Origin: an uncultured Pseudomonadales bacterium
Lineage (GTDB): Bacteria > Pseudomonadota > Gammaproteobacteria > Pseudomonadales > Porticoccaceae
DNA length: 5,474 bases
Assembly (NCBI GenBank): GCA_937998635.1
Contig: CALLDA010000112.1
Coordinates: forward strand, 1 to 5,474
Direction: 5' to 3'
The notes under the pieces were generated by a model. The model was not told the origin of the DNA. It saw nothing but the letters and a program-made list of their open reading frames with translations, and made no database searches. A program made the position numbers and the translations under genes. Shown here one piece after another: positions 1 through 5,474 of the stretch. Positions within the stretch are counted from its first letter, which is position 1; every line of letters starts with the position of its first letter.

Positions 1-619
1 TGCGAATATAATCCTGCGACATAACTTCGAGCATACCGCCCCTGGATAGTCTTGCCACATAGGCCGTATAGCCGGATGCCAATGTCAGGGCGGGCAGTAA
101 TTTATCGCCGGGGATATTGCCCCAGCCCGACACCGGCACCCATTCCAGCCAGATGCCGAAGACCAGCATTAACAGAGGGCCCAGTAAAAAAGATGGTAGG
201 CAAATGCCGATCATGGCGGTGGACATGGGAATATAGTCCTGGGCGGTATTGGGTTTTAGCGCCGCGATCACCCCCGCTGTCGTGCCCAGGAGCATACTGA
301 TAATCAGGGCGTAGAGGCCTAGTTCCGCAGTGGCGGGCAGACCGGCAAAGATCATTTCATTGACGGAGCGACCGGGAAATCGGAATGACGGTCCCAGGTC
401 GCCCTGAAGTAAATCACCGAGATAGCTAAGGTATTGATTGAAAACCGGTTGGTCTAACTGGTAGCGCGTCTCAAGTGCCTTAAGTACTTCTGGAGGTACC
501 GCCTTTTCAGCGCTAAAAGGCCCGCCCGGTGCGGCGCGAACCAGGAAAAATGTGGCAGTAATGACTACCAGTAATACCGGTATAGCCTGTAGCAGCCGAT
601 GCCAGATAAAACGTCCCAT
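1..619 (-). CDS. oppB: Oligopeptide ABC transporter permease, OppB-like (partial, C-terminus off the left edge)
   Basis: This is an inner-membrane permease subunit of a peptide (Opp/Dpp class) ABC importer, which forms half of the transmembrane channel. The ATG at 619-617 opens MGRFIWHRLLQAIPV, and 206 codons are read without a stop before the window ends. Visible family features are a first membrane segment at about residues 9-29 followed by the RAAPGGPF turn (28-35), the periplasmic stretch RYQLDQPVFNQYLSYLGDL (52-70), the GDLGPSF motif (73-79), and further hydrophobic segments at about 98-120, 133-157 and 174-188. The last residues, ARLSRGGMLEVMSQDYIR (189-206), are the beginning of the EAA loop that docks on the ATPase; the rest is missing. 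The start lies three bases after the oppA stop, and GGAAGGTGG inside the oppA end can serve as ribosome binding site, so the two are very probably co-transcribed and translationally coupled. Choosing OppB over DppB or another family member rests on the OppA-like neighbour. Confidence 0.93.
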   Translation of the reverse strand, partial: MGRFIWHRLLQAIPVLLVVITATFFLVRAAPGGPFSAEKAVPPEVLKALETRYQLDQPVFNQYLSYLGDLLQGDLGPSFRFPGRSVNEMIFAGLPATAELGLYALIISMLLGTTAGVIAALKPNTAQDYIPMSTAMIGICLPSFLLGPLLMLVFGIWLEWVPVSGWGNIPGDKLLPALTLASGYTAYVARLSRGGMLEVMSQDYIR

Positions 620-622
620 GGC

Positions 623-2350
623 CTACTTGCCACCTTCCGGTTGAGCTGGATCCAGGTAAATGTTTTTGTACAGTGCGTAATCCAGTAAGTTGGCGGGCAT
701 GCCTTTAACGCTGGGTTGCACCAGGTTGTTTCGGGTATAAAAATAGATCGGAAGGATGGGCATGGCTTCGAGTAAAATGGCTTCAGCCTGTTTAAATGCC
801 AGATAGCGGGCGCTGCGATTCGCGGCGGTAGGCGATTCGTCTAATACCAGCCTGTCATAGTTTGGATTTGACCAGCCGGTGCGATTATTGCCGCCATCGC
901 TGACCCACATATCCAGAAAAGTGTTGGGATCAACATAGTCCCCAATCCAGCCGGCGCGGGCGATCTGGTAGTGGCCGTTATCGACGTTATCCAGGTACAC
1001 CTTCCAGTCCTGATTATTCAGTATCACATCGATATTGAGATTGGTTTTCCACATTTGCTGGATGGCGACCGCCAGCTTGCGATGGCCTTCACTGGTGTTA
1101 TAGAGGATTTCTGTCTGCGGAAAGCCCTCGCCATTGCTATAACCGGCCTCGGTCAGCAAAGCGCGAGCGGCCGCTGGATCAAAGGCAAAGCCATCTTCAG
1201 CGGTATAACCGAGCGTATCGGGGGGCGTGTAAGTATAGGCCGGTAATTGACCACCCTTGGTGACATGCTCAACTATTTGCTTTCTGTCGATGCTCATGGC
1301 CAGAGCGCGACGGACTCTGGGGTCAGCGAGGTGGGCTATCTGGGTGTTGAATCGATAAAAATAGGTGCCCAGGTAAGTTGCTATGCGTAAATCTTCAGGG
1401 CGTTCTTTTTTATAAACAGCAATTTTATCAGCCGGTATGGAGCCGGTGATGTGCAGCTGCCCGGCTCGGAACATACGTTCTTCAGTGGAGACGTTTTCGG
1501 TGGGGTAAAAATAGATGCCCTTGAGTTTGACCGCATGACTATCCCAATAGCTGGGGTTTTTTTCTACGGTAACAATTTTGTTGAGATCCCAGCGCTTGAG
1601 AATAAAAGCGCCATTGCCAACGAAATTTCCGGCCCGGGTCCAGCGAGTGCCGCGCTCCGCAGGCCCACCGAATTTTTCAATGGTGGGGCGGTGCACCGGG
1701 AACATGCTGTAGTGATCCAGCAACTGCAGAAAATAAGGGGTCGGGTTGGCCAGGGTCACTTGCAGGGTTCGTTTGTCCAGGGCCTTTACGCCAACTTTCT
1801 CAAAGTCGCTTATCTCGCCCTTGGCGTAGGCCTCAGCATTTTTAATGGCGTAGTACATGTAGGCGTACTGATTACCCAACGCCGGTTGCAGGGCGCGCCA
1901 CCAGGACCAGACAAAATCATCGGCTGTCACCGGGTCGCCATTTGACCAACGGGCGTTGTCGCGCAGATGGAAGGAGTAGGTCAAAAGATCGTCGCTAAGC
2001 GTCCAGCGTTCGGCGACACCGGGTATAGGCTCCAGTGTGCTGGGATCTTTCAGTACCAGACCCTCCAGCAACGCGGTAATAATATGATGTTCAGGCACGC
2101 CGGTGACAATGTGTGGGTCCAGCTCCTGGGGTTCGGCACCATTACCCCAATGCAGAATTTGCTGTCGATCACCACTTTCAACCTTGCTTTCCCCTTCGCC
2201 GCAGGCACCTAGCAGAAGACAGGCGGTGAGTAGTGCAAACAGGCTCCATAGCGAAGCGTGTGCGGCGCGGTCTTTAGCGTAGGGTTTTGTGGAGGGCTTG
2301 CTAATTGAGAAGGCGGTTAAAAAGCTTGTTGCTAATGGGTTTAGAGGCAC
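623..2350 (-). CDS. oppA: Peptide-binding lipoprotein of an ABC importer, OppA-like (SBP family 5)
   Basis: This 575-residue extracytoplasmic solute-binding protein should capture peptides and deliver them to the permease encoded just downstream. A hydrophobic stretch at about 34-49 ends in the lipobox LGAC with Cys50, so the mature protein is probably lipid-anchored; E. coli OppA, in contrast, is soluble. Family 5 features follow in order: GAEPQELDPHIVTG (71-84), LEGLVLKDPSTLEPIPGVAE (95-114), the signature region WSNGDPVTADDFVWSWWRAL (from 135), then near the C-terminus DWKVYLDN and ARAGWIGDYVDPNTFLDMW, which match the OppA type well. The start is a GTG at 2350; the frame is open upstream to a TAA at about 2414 but offers no other ATG, GTG or TTG there, and no good Shine-Dalgarno is seen. 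The n-region of the signal peptide is unusually long (about 33 residues). The stop is TAG at 623-625. The substrate could be an oligopeptide, murein peptide or another small peptide; sequence alone does not decide. Confidence 0.95.
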   Translation of the reverse strand: MPLNPLATSFLTAFSISKPSTKPYAKDRAAHASLWSLFALLTACLLLGACGEGESKVESGDRQQILHWGNGAEPQELDPHIVTGVPEHHIITALLEGLVLKDPSTLEPIPGVAERWTLSDDLLTYSFHLRDNARWSNGDPVTADDFVWSWWRALQPALGNQYAYMYYAIKNAEAYAKGEISDFEKVGVKALDKRTLQVTLANPTPYFLQLLDHYSMFPVHRPTIEKFGGPAERGTRWTRAGNFVGNGAFILKRWDLNKIVTVEKNPSYWDSHAVKLKGIYFYPTENVSTEERMFRAGQLHITGSIPADKIAVYKKERPEDLRIATYLGTYFYRFNTQIAHLADPRVRRALAMSIDRKQIVEHVTKGGQLPAYTYTPPDTLGYTAEDGFAFDPAAARALLTEAGYSNGEGFPQTEILYNTSEGHRKLAVAIQQMWKTNLNIDVILNNQDWKVYLDNVDNGHYQIARAGWIGDYVDPNTFLDMWVSDGGNNRTGWSNPNYDRLVLDESPTAANRSARYLAFKQAEAILLEAMPILPIYFYTRNNLVQPSVKGMPANLLDYALYKNIYLDPAQPEGGK

Positions 2351-2537
2351 AGGCCATCCGGTTTTATGTGGTTGGTGATTTGAATATGCGTTACTTATCT
2401 TATATTGATGTTAACCTAATACTACCCGACGTGGTGAGCTCGTGAAAGGTTTGTTCCGATTGTCTCGGAGTAGAGCGCGAGCCAGTTACACTCGGTTGCA
2501 TTCAAGAGGCGAAGTCACCATAATTCCGCCCCGCAAT
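2351..2537. other. Divergent intergenic region between oppA and ffs
   Basis: These 187 bases separate the minus-strand opp operon from the plus-strand ffs gene and must carry promoters in both directions. On the minus strand a weak candidate for oppA is TTCACG at about 2444-2439, a 16-base spacer, then TAGTAT at 2422-2417; both boxes match consensus at only four of six positions. The plus-strand ffs promoter is listed separately. A small inverted repeat, TCCGA-TTGTC-TCGGA (2455-2469), lies between them and could be an operator, but short palindromes of this size occur by chance. No coding region is supported here. Confidence 0.4.
2496..2534 (+). promoter_or_regulatory. Probable sigma-70 promoter of ffs with GC-rich discriminator
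   Basis: A -10 box CATAAT (2519-2524, five of six consensus bases) is preceded, with a 17-base spacer, by TTGCAT (2496-2501, only the TTG conserved). The bases after the -10, TCCGCCCCGC (2525-2534), form a GC-rich discriminator, which in enterobacteria marks stable-RNA promoters under growth-rate and stringent control. The predicted start, near 2531, is a few bases upstream of the expected mature 5' end of 4.5S RNA (about 2538), in keeping with a short precursor leader. The position fits; regulation is inferred. Confidence 0.55.
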
Positions 2538-2652
<115 letters not shown>

Positions 2653-2762
2653 AATTCTTACTTATATTTACTTGCTCCTTATCAATCACTGCATACTTTT
2701 GTGTTTACTTGCTCTTTATATTAGATTATTTTAATTACCATATAATCACCGAGGTTTTTAAA
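2653..2762 (+). promoter_or_regulatory. AT-rich leader of the cytochrome gene, with a direct repeat and a TATAAT box
   Basis: This AT-rich stretch between ffs and the cytochrome start contains two nearly identical 16-mers: TTTACTTGCTCCTTAT (2667-2682) and TTTACTTGCTCTTTAT (2704-2719). They differ at one base and start 37 bases apart. A perfect TATAAT lies at 2741-2746 without a recognisable -35 box. The predicted start from it would be about 2753, inside the ribosome binding site, so either the mRNA has an extremely short leader or transcription starts further upstream, possibly as read-through from ffs. GAGG at 2751-2754, eight bases before the ATG at 2763, is a plausible Shine-Dalgarno and supports that start. 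Confidence 0.35.
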
Positions 2763-3419
2763 ATGGCTTATACGAAATGTTTACTATCGATTCCGGTTAC
2801 TACTCCAGAAGCATCTTCAATTGCCCGGGCTGTAAGCCTTAAGCTTACCCCCAATATTCTTGTTCCATTGAGCTTCTTGCTGGCATCAGTAATAGCGCCT
2901 TTGCATGCTGCTGAAGTGGATGCAGCTGCAGCTACTAAGCCGGGCCAGGCCCTGTATGAAAGTGTCTGTGCGGATTGCCATCAACCCATGAAGGCTGGTC
3001 AAAAGCACGGCGGTGGCCGTGGGGAAGGTAAAGGACGTGGTGCAGAGGAGGGGCATGTAAACCGTCTTGCACCACCGATGATGATGGTTAAGAAACATTA
3101 CCTAAAGGCGTATCCAGAAAAAGCTGTCTTCGTGCAAAAAGTGACTGACTGGATAGCTGCCCCGGATCAAAATGCAGCTATGCTGAGTCACGCTGTTGAA
3201 AGGTTCGGTTTAATGCCGCCTCAGGCTATCGATGAGGCTTCTCGCGAGCAGATCGCTGAATATATCTTTGATACCGTGCCCTTGCCCCAGGGCGGTAAGC
3301 ATGGAGGTGGTAAACGTGGTGATGGCGAGTCGGGCTGTCATGGGGGTAAAGGAAAAGGCTATGGTGGTGGTAAAGGCGACGGCGAAAAGAACCGTGCTAG
3401 TGGTGCATCAGATTCGTAA
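2763..3419 (+). CDS. Exported single-haem c-type cytochrome with Gly/Lys/His-rich segments
   Basis: The predicted product has 218 residues and should act in the periplasm as an electron carrier or as a domain of a redox complex; the partner is unknown. A long n-region is followed by a hydrophobic segment (about 32-48) and a likely signal-peptidase site after LHA (47-49). The one haem-binding motif is CADCH (C69, C72, H73), after GQALYESV, typical of class I cytochrome c. Candidate axial methionines are in APPMMM (103-108) and FGLMPP (148-153, M151, the better candidate). Two low-complexity blocks are unusual: 79-98 directly after the haem motif, and 177-207 near the C-terminus; both begin with KHGGG. 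A Cys-His at 192-193 is not a second CXXCH. The ATG at 2763 is chosen because the longer reading frame upstream overlaps the SRP RNA and GAGG precedes this ATG. I do not recognise a named family; there is no visible operon partner. Confidence 0.88.
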   Translation: MAYTKCLLSIPVTTPEASSIARAVSLKLTPNILVPLSFLLASVIAPLHAAEVDAAAATKPGQALYESVCADCHQPMKAGQKHGGGRGEGKGRGAEEGHVNRLAPPMMMVKKHYLKAYPEKAVFVQKVTDWIAAPDQNAAMLSHAVERFGLMPPQAIDEASREQIAEYIFDTVPLPQGGKHGGGKRGDGESGCHGGKGKGYGGGKGDGEKNRASGASDS

Positions 3420-3489
3420 ATGGTGCATTTCCTGGCAATAATCTTTAGGAGCAGTTTCTAGGAGCCTTTTTAGTAAAGGTAGCTAATTA

Positions 3490-3530
3490 GAAGAGGCAGC
3501 TGGCTTTCGGCTCGCTGCCTGACTGTCTTC
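3490..3530 (+). terminator. Possible transcription terminator or 3'-end hairpin after the cytochrome gene
   Basis: AGGCAGC (3494-3500) pairs perfectly with GCTGCCT (3514-3520) around a 13-base loop, giving a seven-base-pair stem. GAAG just outside (3490-3493) can pair with CTTC (3527-3530) across a bulge, lengthening the structure. No run of T follows, so it does not meet the usual intrinsic-terminator pattern; it could instead stabilise the 3' end of the cytochrome mRNA. Position, about 75 bases after the stop codon, is the main argument for a transcript-end role. Confidence 0.35.
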
Positions 3531-3633
3531 ATCTATAAGCTCATTTGTTTCTTTGATTATCCCTGCATCTGCTCTTTGTTTAATAAGGCTTGGCGAGCGT
3601 CAGCAAAGGCTATCGAATAAGTTCTCTGGGCCG

Positions 3634-3639
3634 TATAAT
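3634..3639 (+). promoter_or_regulatory. Candidate -10 box of the dnaX promoter
   Basis: A perfect TATAAT is found 42 bases before the dnaX start codon. A start about seven bases downstream (near 3646) would give a leader of roughly 36 bases, a normal length. The -35 region at the right spacing (about 3611-3616, TATCGA) is poor, and there is no TG extension, so this rests on the -10 box and the position only. Confidence 0.4.
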
Positions 3640-3681
3640 TTGCCACTCTATTCCCGTTGATGCCCAGAGTTTAATGATCTT

Positions 3682-4895
3682 ATGAGTTATCAGGTCCTCG
3701 CCCGTAAATGGCGGCCACACACATTTGATGAGGTGGCCGGTCAGGAGCACGTACTGCGTGCGCTGATCAATGCGCTGGATAATGACCGTCTGCACCACGC
3801 TTATCTTTTTACGGGTACCCGAGGTGTTGGTAAAACTACGCTGGCGCGGATTCTGGCTAAATGCCTGAATTGCGAACAGGGGGTTAGTTCAAAGGCCTGT
3901 GGTGAATGCAGCGCCTGCACCGAGATCAACGAGGGTCGCTTTATTGACCTGATTGAAGTCGATGCGGCCTCGCGGACCAAGGTCGAAGACACTCGCGAGC
4001 TGCTCGATAATGTCCAATACCTACCCACCCGGGGGCGATATAAAGTCTATTTGATCGATGAAGTGCACATGCTCTCGACCCATAGTTTTAATGCACTGCT
4101 GAAAACCCTCGAAGAACCACCGCCTCACGTTAAATTCCTGCTGGCCACCACCGACCCGCAAAAGCTACCGGTGACAGTGCTGTCCCGATGCCTGCAATTT
4201 AATCTTAAAAACCTCAGCCCAGAGCGTATCGTCGATTATTTAAAAGGCATTCTGGATAAAGAGAATGTGCCCTTTGAAGAAGCAGCACTATGGGCGCTGG
4301 CCCGAGCAGCCGATGGCAGTATGCGTGATGCCCTGAGCCTCACCGATCAGGGCATTGCTCATGGTGATGGCAAACTGACAGCGGCAGAACTGAGCACCAT
4401 GCTCGGCACCATTGATCGATCTACGGTGCTGGATATCTGTCGTCAGGTGGCAGAGCGCAACGCCAGTGCCGTGCTGGGTCTTGTGGAAGCATTGGCAGAG
4501 CACGCGCCGGATTACTCAGGTGCGCTGGCAGAAATCTTATCGATCTGGCATCGAGTAGCGGTGGTGCAGGCAGTGCCTGGCGCGTTGGACAATAGTTTGG
4601 GCGATCAGGAGGTGATCCGCGAGCTGGCCGAGAAAATAAGTCGCGAAGATGTGCAACTGTTTTATCAAATATGCCTGCTGGGGCGGCGGGATTTACCTCT
4701 GGCGGCTGATCCGCGTAGTGGTCTGGAGATGGTGCTGTTGCGCCAGTTAGCGTTTCAGCCAGTGCTGGATGAAGGGCTTGATCCTCCAACACTTAGCGCA
4801 GAGTCTGTCAGCTCGGTGAGGGCTGATAGCCCATCTGGTATTGAGGAAGGTGTTGTCGATAGTAAAGGAGGCATAGAGGCCGCAAAAAAGCCTGA
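3682..4895 (+). CDS. dnaX: Predicted gamma form of DnaX, made by -1 ribosomal frameshifting
   Basis: If ribosomes slip back one base on A AAA AAG (4884-4890), translation decodes codons 402 and 403 as Lys-Lys, then reads GCC (4890-4892, Ala) and stops at TGA (4893-4895). The product is a 404-residue gamma subunit that keeps the whole ATPase and oligomerisation region and loses nearly all of the acidic linker plus the polymerase-binding C-terminus. E. coli gamma, made the same way, has 431 residues. Gamma can replace some tau subunits in the clamp loader without binding polymerase. The reading frame across the junction was checked codon by codon from the ATG; production in this organism is inferred from the signals. 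Confidence 0.82.
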
Positions 4896-5474
4896 TCCCG
4901 ACCGTCTGACGGTCGAGGTTCCTCATACTACCCAGGCTGTCGATCGGTCAGACCAGGCCGAATCAAGGTCTACTGCATCGTCAGTTGAGAGCGAATACGC
5001 ACAACTGGCCGATGAAAGCTCTGTAGTAAGCGATCCTGTTCTTCCGGAGTCTGTTGTAGAAAACATGCCTGTGGAAAAAGGGGCTGTAGACGATGGGCTT
5101 GTAGATGGCCCGCTAGGTCCTGAACTGGAACCTGAAATAGTACCTGAACTAGCACCAGCCTGTTCAGAAAGCACATTGCCCGAACAGGCAGGAGCGGTAT
5201 TCACCGCTCAGCAATGGTTAGAAACCTGCCATCAGCTCGATATACAGGGTCGACTCCTGAATGTGGCTTCAAACCTGGAGTTTGTTGAACGTGCTGGGCA
5301 GCAGTTTTTGTTCAGGCTGGATAAAATACAAAGCGCCTTGTACAACAACAGCCATCAGCAGGAGCTAGCCACGGCTTTGCAAAATCATTTCGCCCAGCAT
5401 CCCGAGGCGGGTGTTGGTCCGGATTTGCCGAGTCCTATCTCGGTACTTATCGAGATTGCACCAGTGTCAGCGGA
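3682..5474 (+). CDS. dnaX: DNA polymerase III clamp-loader subunit tau (DnaX), C-terminus off the right edge
   Basis: DnaX is the ATPase core of the clamp loader, which places the beta sliding clamp on primed DNA; full-length tau also links the polymerase and the DnaB helicase at the fork. The ATG at 3682 gives MSYQVLARKWRPHTF, the canonical start of the family. Landmarks agree with E. coli numbering: Walker A GTRGVGKT (45-52), zinc cysteines C64, C73, C76, C79, Walker B LIDEVHM (124-130), sensor 1 LLATTDPQKLP (153-163), SRC arginine finger (168-170) and sensor 2 GSMRDA (212-217). The oligomerisation domain ends near 368; a long acidic, low-complexity linker spans about 370-505, then a tau C-terminal domain begins near FTAQQWLETCH. 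The window contains 597 codons; E. coli DnaX has 643, so perhaps only a few dozen are missing. A frameshift cassette at 4865-4915 should also yield gamma. The Shine-Dalgarno is weak (AGAG at 3665-3668). Confidence 0.98.
   Translation, partial: MSYQVLARKWRPHTFDEVAGQEHVLRALINALDNDRLHHAYLFTGTRGVGKTTLARILAKCLNCEQGVSSKACGECSACTEINEGRFIDLIEVDAASRTKVEDTRELLDNVQYLPTRGRYKVYLIDEVHMLSTHSFNALLKTLEEPPPHVKFLLATTDPQKLPVTVLSRCLQFNLKNLSPERIVDYLKGILDKENVPFEEAALWALARAADGSMRDALSLTDQGIAHGDGKLTAAELSTMLGTIDRSTVLDICRQVAERNASAVLGLVEALAEHAPDYSGALAEILSIWHRVAVVQAVPGALDNSLGDQEVIRELAEKISREDVQLFYQICLLGRRDLPLAADPRSGLEMVLLRQLAFQPVLDEGLDPPTLSAESVSSVRADSPSGIEEGVVDSKGGIEAAKKPDPDRLTVEVPHTTQAVDRSDQAESRSTASSVESEYAQLADESSVVSDPVLPESVVENMPVEKGAVDDGLVDGPLGPELEPEIVPELAPACSESTLPEQAGAVFTAQQWLETCHQLDIQGRLLNVASNLEFVERAGQQFLFRLDKIQSALYNNSHQQELATALQNHFAQHPEAGVGPDLPSPISVLIEIAPVSA
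4865..4915 (+). promoter_or_regulatory. Programmed -1 ribosomal frameshift cassette in dnaX
   Basis: Three elements sit in the order and spacing known from E. coli dnaX. A Shine-Dalgarno-like AAGGAGG (4865-4871) is 12 bases upstream of the slip site and would pair with 16S rRNA of the elongating ribosome. The heptamer A AAA AAG (4884-4890) is read in the zero frame as GCA AAA AAG, the required X XXY YYZ phase. After an eight-base spacer, CGACCGT (4899-4905) pairs with ACGGTCG (4909-4915) around a CTG loop: seven perfect base pairs, mostly GC. The -1 stop TGA (4893-4895) lies between slip site and stem. Finding all three by chance in the expected part of this particular gene is very unlikely. 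Confidence 0.9.
5119..5154 (+). repeat. Three tandem copies of a 12-base unit in the tau linker
   Basis: CCTGAACTGGAA, CCTGAAATAGTA and CCTGAACTAGCA follow each other in frame and encode PELE-PEIV-PELA (residues 480-491). They lie in the acidic, proline-containing linker after the gamma end point. The copies share CCTGAA and differ mainly in the second half. The unit length is a multiple of three, so copy-number change would alter linker length without disturbing the frame. Confidence 0.6.

Larger units (their letters stand above)
3420..3681. other. Intergenic region between the cytochrome gene and dnaX
   Basis: These 262 bases hold no credible gene on either strand. Visible elements are a doubled TAGGAGC (3446-3452 and 3459-3465), a hairpin at 3490-3530 and a TATAAT box at 3634-3639, the last two listed separately. 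The region therefore most likely ends cytochrome transcription and starts that of dnaX. Its base composition is not noticeably different from the flanks. Confidence 0.6.

Noticed and set aside
971..2212. Several open frames of 81-164 codons on the strand opposite oppA
   Set aside because: They are complementary shadows of a clearly coding gene, lack ribosome binding sites and do not resemble known proteins.
3333..3345. A possible second haem site at Cys192-His193 of the cytochrome
   Set aside because: The sequence is SGCHGG; the first cysteine of a CXXCH is missing, so covalent haem attachment of the usual kind is not expected.
4884..4895. Run of six A followed by an out-of-frame TGA in dnaX, as a sign of a sequencing error or broken gene
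   Set aside because: The zero frame continues open into a recognisable tau C-terminus, and the surrounding stimulatory elements explain the run as a functional slip site.
4288..5204. Minus-strand open frames opposite dnaX, including a Ser/Thr-rich one at 4923-5204
   Set aside because: Their composition simply mirrors the dnaX codons on the other strand, and dnaX is unmistakable by its motifs.

Overview
The window (5,474 bases, moderate GC) looks like chromosomal DNA of a gammaproteobacterium, most likely a free-living, possibly marine, relative of Pseudomonas or Cellvibrio. The grounds are a 4.5S-type SRP RNA without an Alu domain, a DnaX of E. coli type with the same four zinc cysteines and the same A-AAA-AAG slip heptamer, and an OppA-OppB peptide uptake pair. 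Genus-level placement is inference.

Layout. Bases 1-619 (minus strand) hold the N-terminal 206 codons of an OppB-type ABC permease that runs off the left edge. Bases 623-2350 (minus) encode an OppA-type peptide-binding lipoprotein, three bases upstream of the permease in the same operon. A 412-base divergent intergenic region (2351-2762) contains ffs, the 4.5S RNA of the signal recognition particle (about 2538-2652, plus strand), behind a promoter with a GC-rich discriminator. Bases 2763-3419 (plus) encode an exported single-haem c-type cytochrome with two unusual Gly/Lys/His-rich segments. A 262-base gap (3420-3681) holds a hairpin and a TATAAT box. Bases 3682 to the right edge (plus) encode dnaX, the clamp-loader tau subunit, cut off by the window after 597 codons.

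The most striking signal is inside dnaX. At 4865-4915 there is a complete programmed -1 frameshift cassette: an AAGGAGG Shine-Dalgarno-like stimulator, the heptamer A AAA AAG in the correct phase, a TGA in the -1 frame two codons later, and a 7-bp hairpin 8 bases downstream. It predicts a 404-residue gamma subunit made from the same mRNA as tau. The mechanism is known from E. coli dnaX, so the biology is not new, but the cassette here is complete and easily missed by annotation.

The genes fall into three unrelated jobs: peptide uptake (oppA, oppB), protein targeting and replication (ffs, dnaX, often neighbours in related bacteria), and a redox protein of unknown role lying between ffs and dnaX. 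I see no CRISPR array, tRNA, rRNA, insertion sequence or phage gene.
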